Positions 5,680 through 6,654 of a stretch of 6,654 nt of DNA are shown in pieces. The position numbers and the translations under genes were made by a program. The first letter of the stretch is position 1; the number at the start of each line of letters is the position of its first letter. This DNA comes from Bacillota bacterium. Its GTDB lineage: Bacteria > Bacillota > Clostridia > Christensenellales > CAG-138. The notes beneath the pieces are model-generated. The model had not been told where the DNA came from, ran no database searches, and was given only the letters and a program-made list of their open reading frames with translations. The stretch covers positions 1-6,654 of the forward strand of contig JAEYLA010000058.1 of assembly GCA_023461495.1 (NCBI GenBank). The letters run 5' to 3'.

Positions 5680-6334
5680 GGCTGTCATATTTGATATGGA
5701 CGGGGTGCTTGTCAATTCCGAACCGGTTTACGACGTATATCATCAGGATATCGCGCAGCGCCTTGGCATCATCATTACCGAGGAGCACGAGCGGCGGTTC
5801 CGCGGCACGCCTTCCCGCAAGATTTATGAGGCCATTATCGAAGAATTCGGCGTGCCCGTCACGGCGGACGCACTGCTGGAGGAAGAAATTGTGGAGGTCC
5901 GCAAATTGTTTGCAGACGGCAGCATTCCTGCAATGCCGCACGTATTCGACCTGTTGCGCCATCTGAAGCAGAACGGGTTCCTGATTGGCGTCGCCACCTC
6001 CAACTATCTGTTTAACGTGGAAAGCATCCTCCGCCTGAACGGCGCCGCGGAACACGTAACACAGATCTCCAGCATGGAATCCATCTCCCGTCCCAAGCCC
6101 GCGCCGGATGTGTTTTTGCACGCCGCGGAGGCGCTGCAGGTAGCCCCTGCCGATTGCGTGGTGTTTGAAGACTCCCCAAACGGCATCCTCTCCGCAAAAG
6201 CCGCAGGCATGAAGGTAATCGGTTACGCCAACCCGGAGCAGCTCGCGCTTGATCTGTCCGGGGCGGATCGCATCATTGCTTCCTTTGATGAAGTAACGGC
6301 GGCGGATGTAACGGCTCTATTGGAAAACGCATAG
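5672..6334 (+). CDS. HAD-superfamily hydrolase (subfamily IA, beta-phosphoglucomutase/phosphatase-like)
   Basis: This is a 220-residue single-domain enzyme with a helical cap. Motif I FDMDG (7-11) provides nucleophile D8 and acid/base D10. Motif II is ATSN (108-111), motif III Lys142 lies in RPKPAPD, and motif IV ED (166-167) lies in VFEDSPNG, so the catalytic set is complete. The cap spans roughly 15-85. The family hydrolyses or isomerises small phosphate esters. The AEYHxxAW-type cap residues of L. lactis beta-phosphoglucomutase are not conserved here (SEPVYDVYH), which favours a sugar-phosphate phosphatase over a mutase, though not decisively. The frame begins at TTG and overlaps the kinase end by eight bases, with GGAGGG at 5658-5663. 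Placement with a sugar kinase suggests it acts on, or guards against build-up of, a related phosphosugar. Confidence 0.9.
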   Translation: MPKAVIFDMDGVLVNSEPVYDVYHQDIAQRLGIIITEEHERRFRGTPSRKIYEAIIEEFGVPVTADALLEEEIVEVRKLFADGSIPAMPHVFDLLRHLKQNGFLIGVATSNYLFNVESILRLNGAAEHVTQISSMESISRPKPAPDVFLHAAEALQVAPADCVVFEDSPNGILSAKAAGMKVIGYANPEQLALDLSGADRIIASFDEVTAADVTALLENA

Positions 6335-6377
6335 ACGCAAACCGAATGGCGACCTCACGCGAGACCGCCGATATCCC

Positions 6378-6409
6378 GGAGCCGGACGGCAACCGTCCGG
6401 CTCCTTTTT
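6378..6409 (+). terminator. Intrinsic terminator of the kinase-HAD operon
   Basis: GGAGCCGGACGG (6378-6389) pairs perfectly with 6393-6404 over a CAA loop, followed directly by five T. It lies 43 bases after the HAD stop. The opposite strand lacks a T-run, so it acts rightward only. Confidence 0.93.
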
Positions 6410-6445
6410 CCTCCCTTATACGCTGTGCGACCCGCCACTGCGTAT

Positions 6446-6475
6446 TTGACAATGCGGTGTGCCAGGTTGTATAAT
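6446..6475 (+). promoter_or_regulatory. Consensus sigma-A promoter for the tRNA gene
   Basis: A perfect TTGACA (6446-6451) and perfect TATAAT (6470-6475) are separated by 18 bases. The start would be near 6482, giving about 60 bases of 5' leader before the mature tRNA, to be removed by RNase P. This is as expected for a strong stable-RNA promoter. Confidence 0.9.
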
Positions 6476-6541
6476 GTTCACGCTGTGCAACCTTACGGAC
6501 ATGCCGTTTCGATATGGCTTGTGCAGAAAAAAACATATGAT

Positions 6542-6618
6542 GCACCTATAGCTCAGCAGGATAGAGCGTCCGCCTCCTAAGCGGAAGGCCTTGGGTTCGA
6601 ATCCCGATAGGTGCGCCA
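6542..6618 (+). tRNA. tRNA-Arg, anticodon CCU (reads AGG)
   Basis: The 77-base cloverleaf has a seven-bp acceptor stem GCACCTA/TAGGTGC, D arm GCTC...GAGC, anticodon stem TCCGC/GCGGA around loop CTCCTAA (anticodon CCT in DNA), a five-base variable loop, and a T arm with loop TTCGAAT. The discriminator base G6615 is followed by an encoded CCA (6616-6618). It is a single gene with its own promoter and terminator, unrelated to the sugar operons. No integrase or attachment-site duplication is visible beside it. Confidence 0.96.
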
Positions 6619-6625
6619 ACAGAAC

Positions 6626-6654
6626 ACCGCCCGGCATAGCCGGAGCGGTTTTTT
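6626..6654 (+). terminator. Intrinsic terminator after tRNA-Arg
   Basis: ACCGCCCGGC (6626-6635) pairs with 6639-6649 as a ten-bp stem with one bulged A (6644) and loop ATA, followed by a T-run from 6649 to the window end. It starts eight bases after the tRNA CCA end. Confidence 0.88.

Noticed and set aside
4711..5715. Long open frame (334 codons) antisense to the kinase
   Set aside because: It lies wholly opposite a gene with every PfkB motif. Its translation has no recognisable motifs and it has no convincing ribosome site. It is a product of GC-biased codon use.
6416..6637. Minus-strand frame across the tRNA and its promoter
   Set aside because: It is antisense to a clear tRNA and promoter, with no protein motifs. 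Treated as chance.
6542..6654. tRNA-Arg as an integration site for a mobile element
   Set aside because: No integrase, no repeat of the tRNA 3' end, and no phage or transposon genes appear in the window. The tRNA is simply followed by its own terminator.
1..6654. CRISPR arrays, insertion sequences or toxin-antitoxin genes
   Set aside because: I looked for regularly spaced repeats, terminal inverted repeats with transposase motifs, and small paired genes, and saw none.

Overview
The window looks like chromosomal DNA from a moderately GC-rich, low-oxygen-type Firmicute (Clostridia-like). This is an inference from three things: strong GGAGG-type ribosome binding sites, a lipoprotein-type sugar-binding protein with an Ala/Pro/Thr/Glu-rich linker behind its signal peptide, and consensus sigma-A-type promoters. 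No marker gene in the window fixes the taxon.

Layout. Positions 1-4292 hold a leftward (minus-strand) operon read from a consensus promoter at 4415-4443. Its gene order is sugar-binding lipoprotein (3126-4292), a 204-base gap packed with three tandem hairpins, a duplicated-domain sugar ABC ATPase (1425-2921), an RbsC-type permease (466-1428, ATGA overlap with the ATPase), and a shikimate-dehydrogenase-family gene cut off by the left edge (1-447). Positions 4293-4734 are a divergent control region. A rightward operon from a promoter at 4501-4529 encodes a ribokinase-like PfkB sugar kinase (4735-5679) and a HAD-family phosphatase or phosphomutase (5672-6334). The second gene starts at a TTG inside the end of the first. 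A perfect 12-bp stem terminator (6378-6409) closes this operon. An independent unit follows: a consensus promoter, tRNA-Arg(CCU) with encoded CCA, and an intrinsic terminator at the right edge.

How it works together. The binding protein, ATPase and permease form a complete CUT2-type (ribose/galactose/inositol-class) importer. Imported sugar would be phosphorylated by the kinase and possibly further processed by the HAD enzyme. The AroE-like oxidoreductase, apparently co-transcribed with the transporter, lacks the usual shikimate-binding S-x-S motif and resembles the SDH-like (SdhL) branch. It may act on the imported compound or a derivative rather than in aromatic amino acid synthesis. The exact sugar is not readable. 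The kinase looks like a ribokinase, but the binding protein differs from E. coli RbsB at several ligand positions.

Nothing in the window is a clear new system. The points most worth a second look are the hairpin cluster with a possible 10-codon leader ORF before the ATPase gene, the non-canonical AroE-like protein tied to a sugar importer, and the kinase/HAD translational coupling. No transcriptional regulator for the divergent operons is present in the window.
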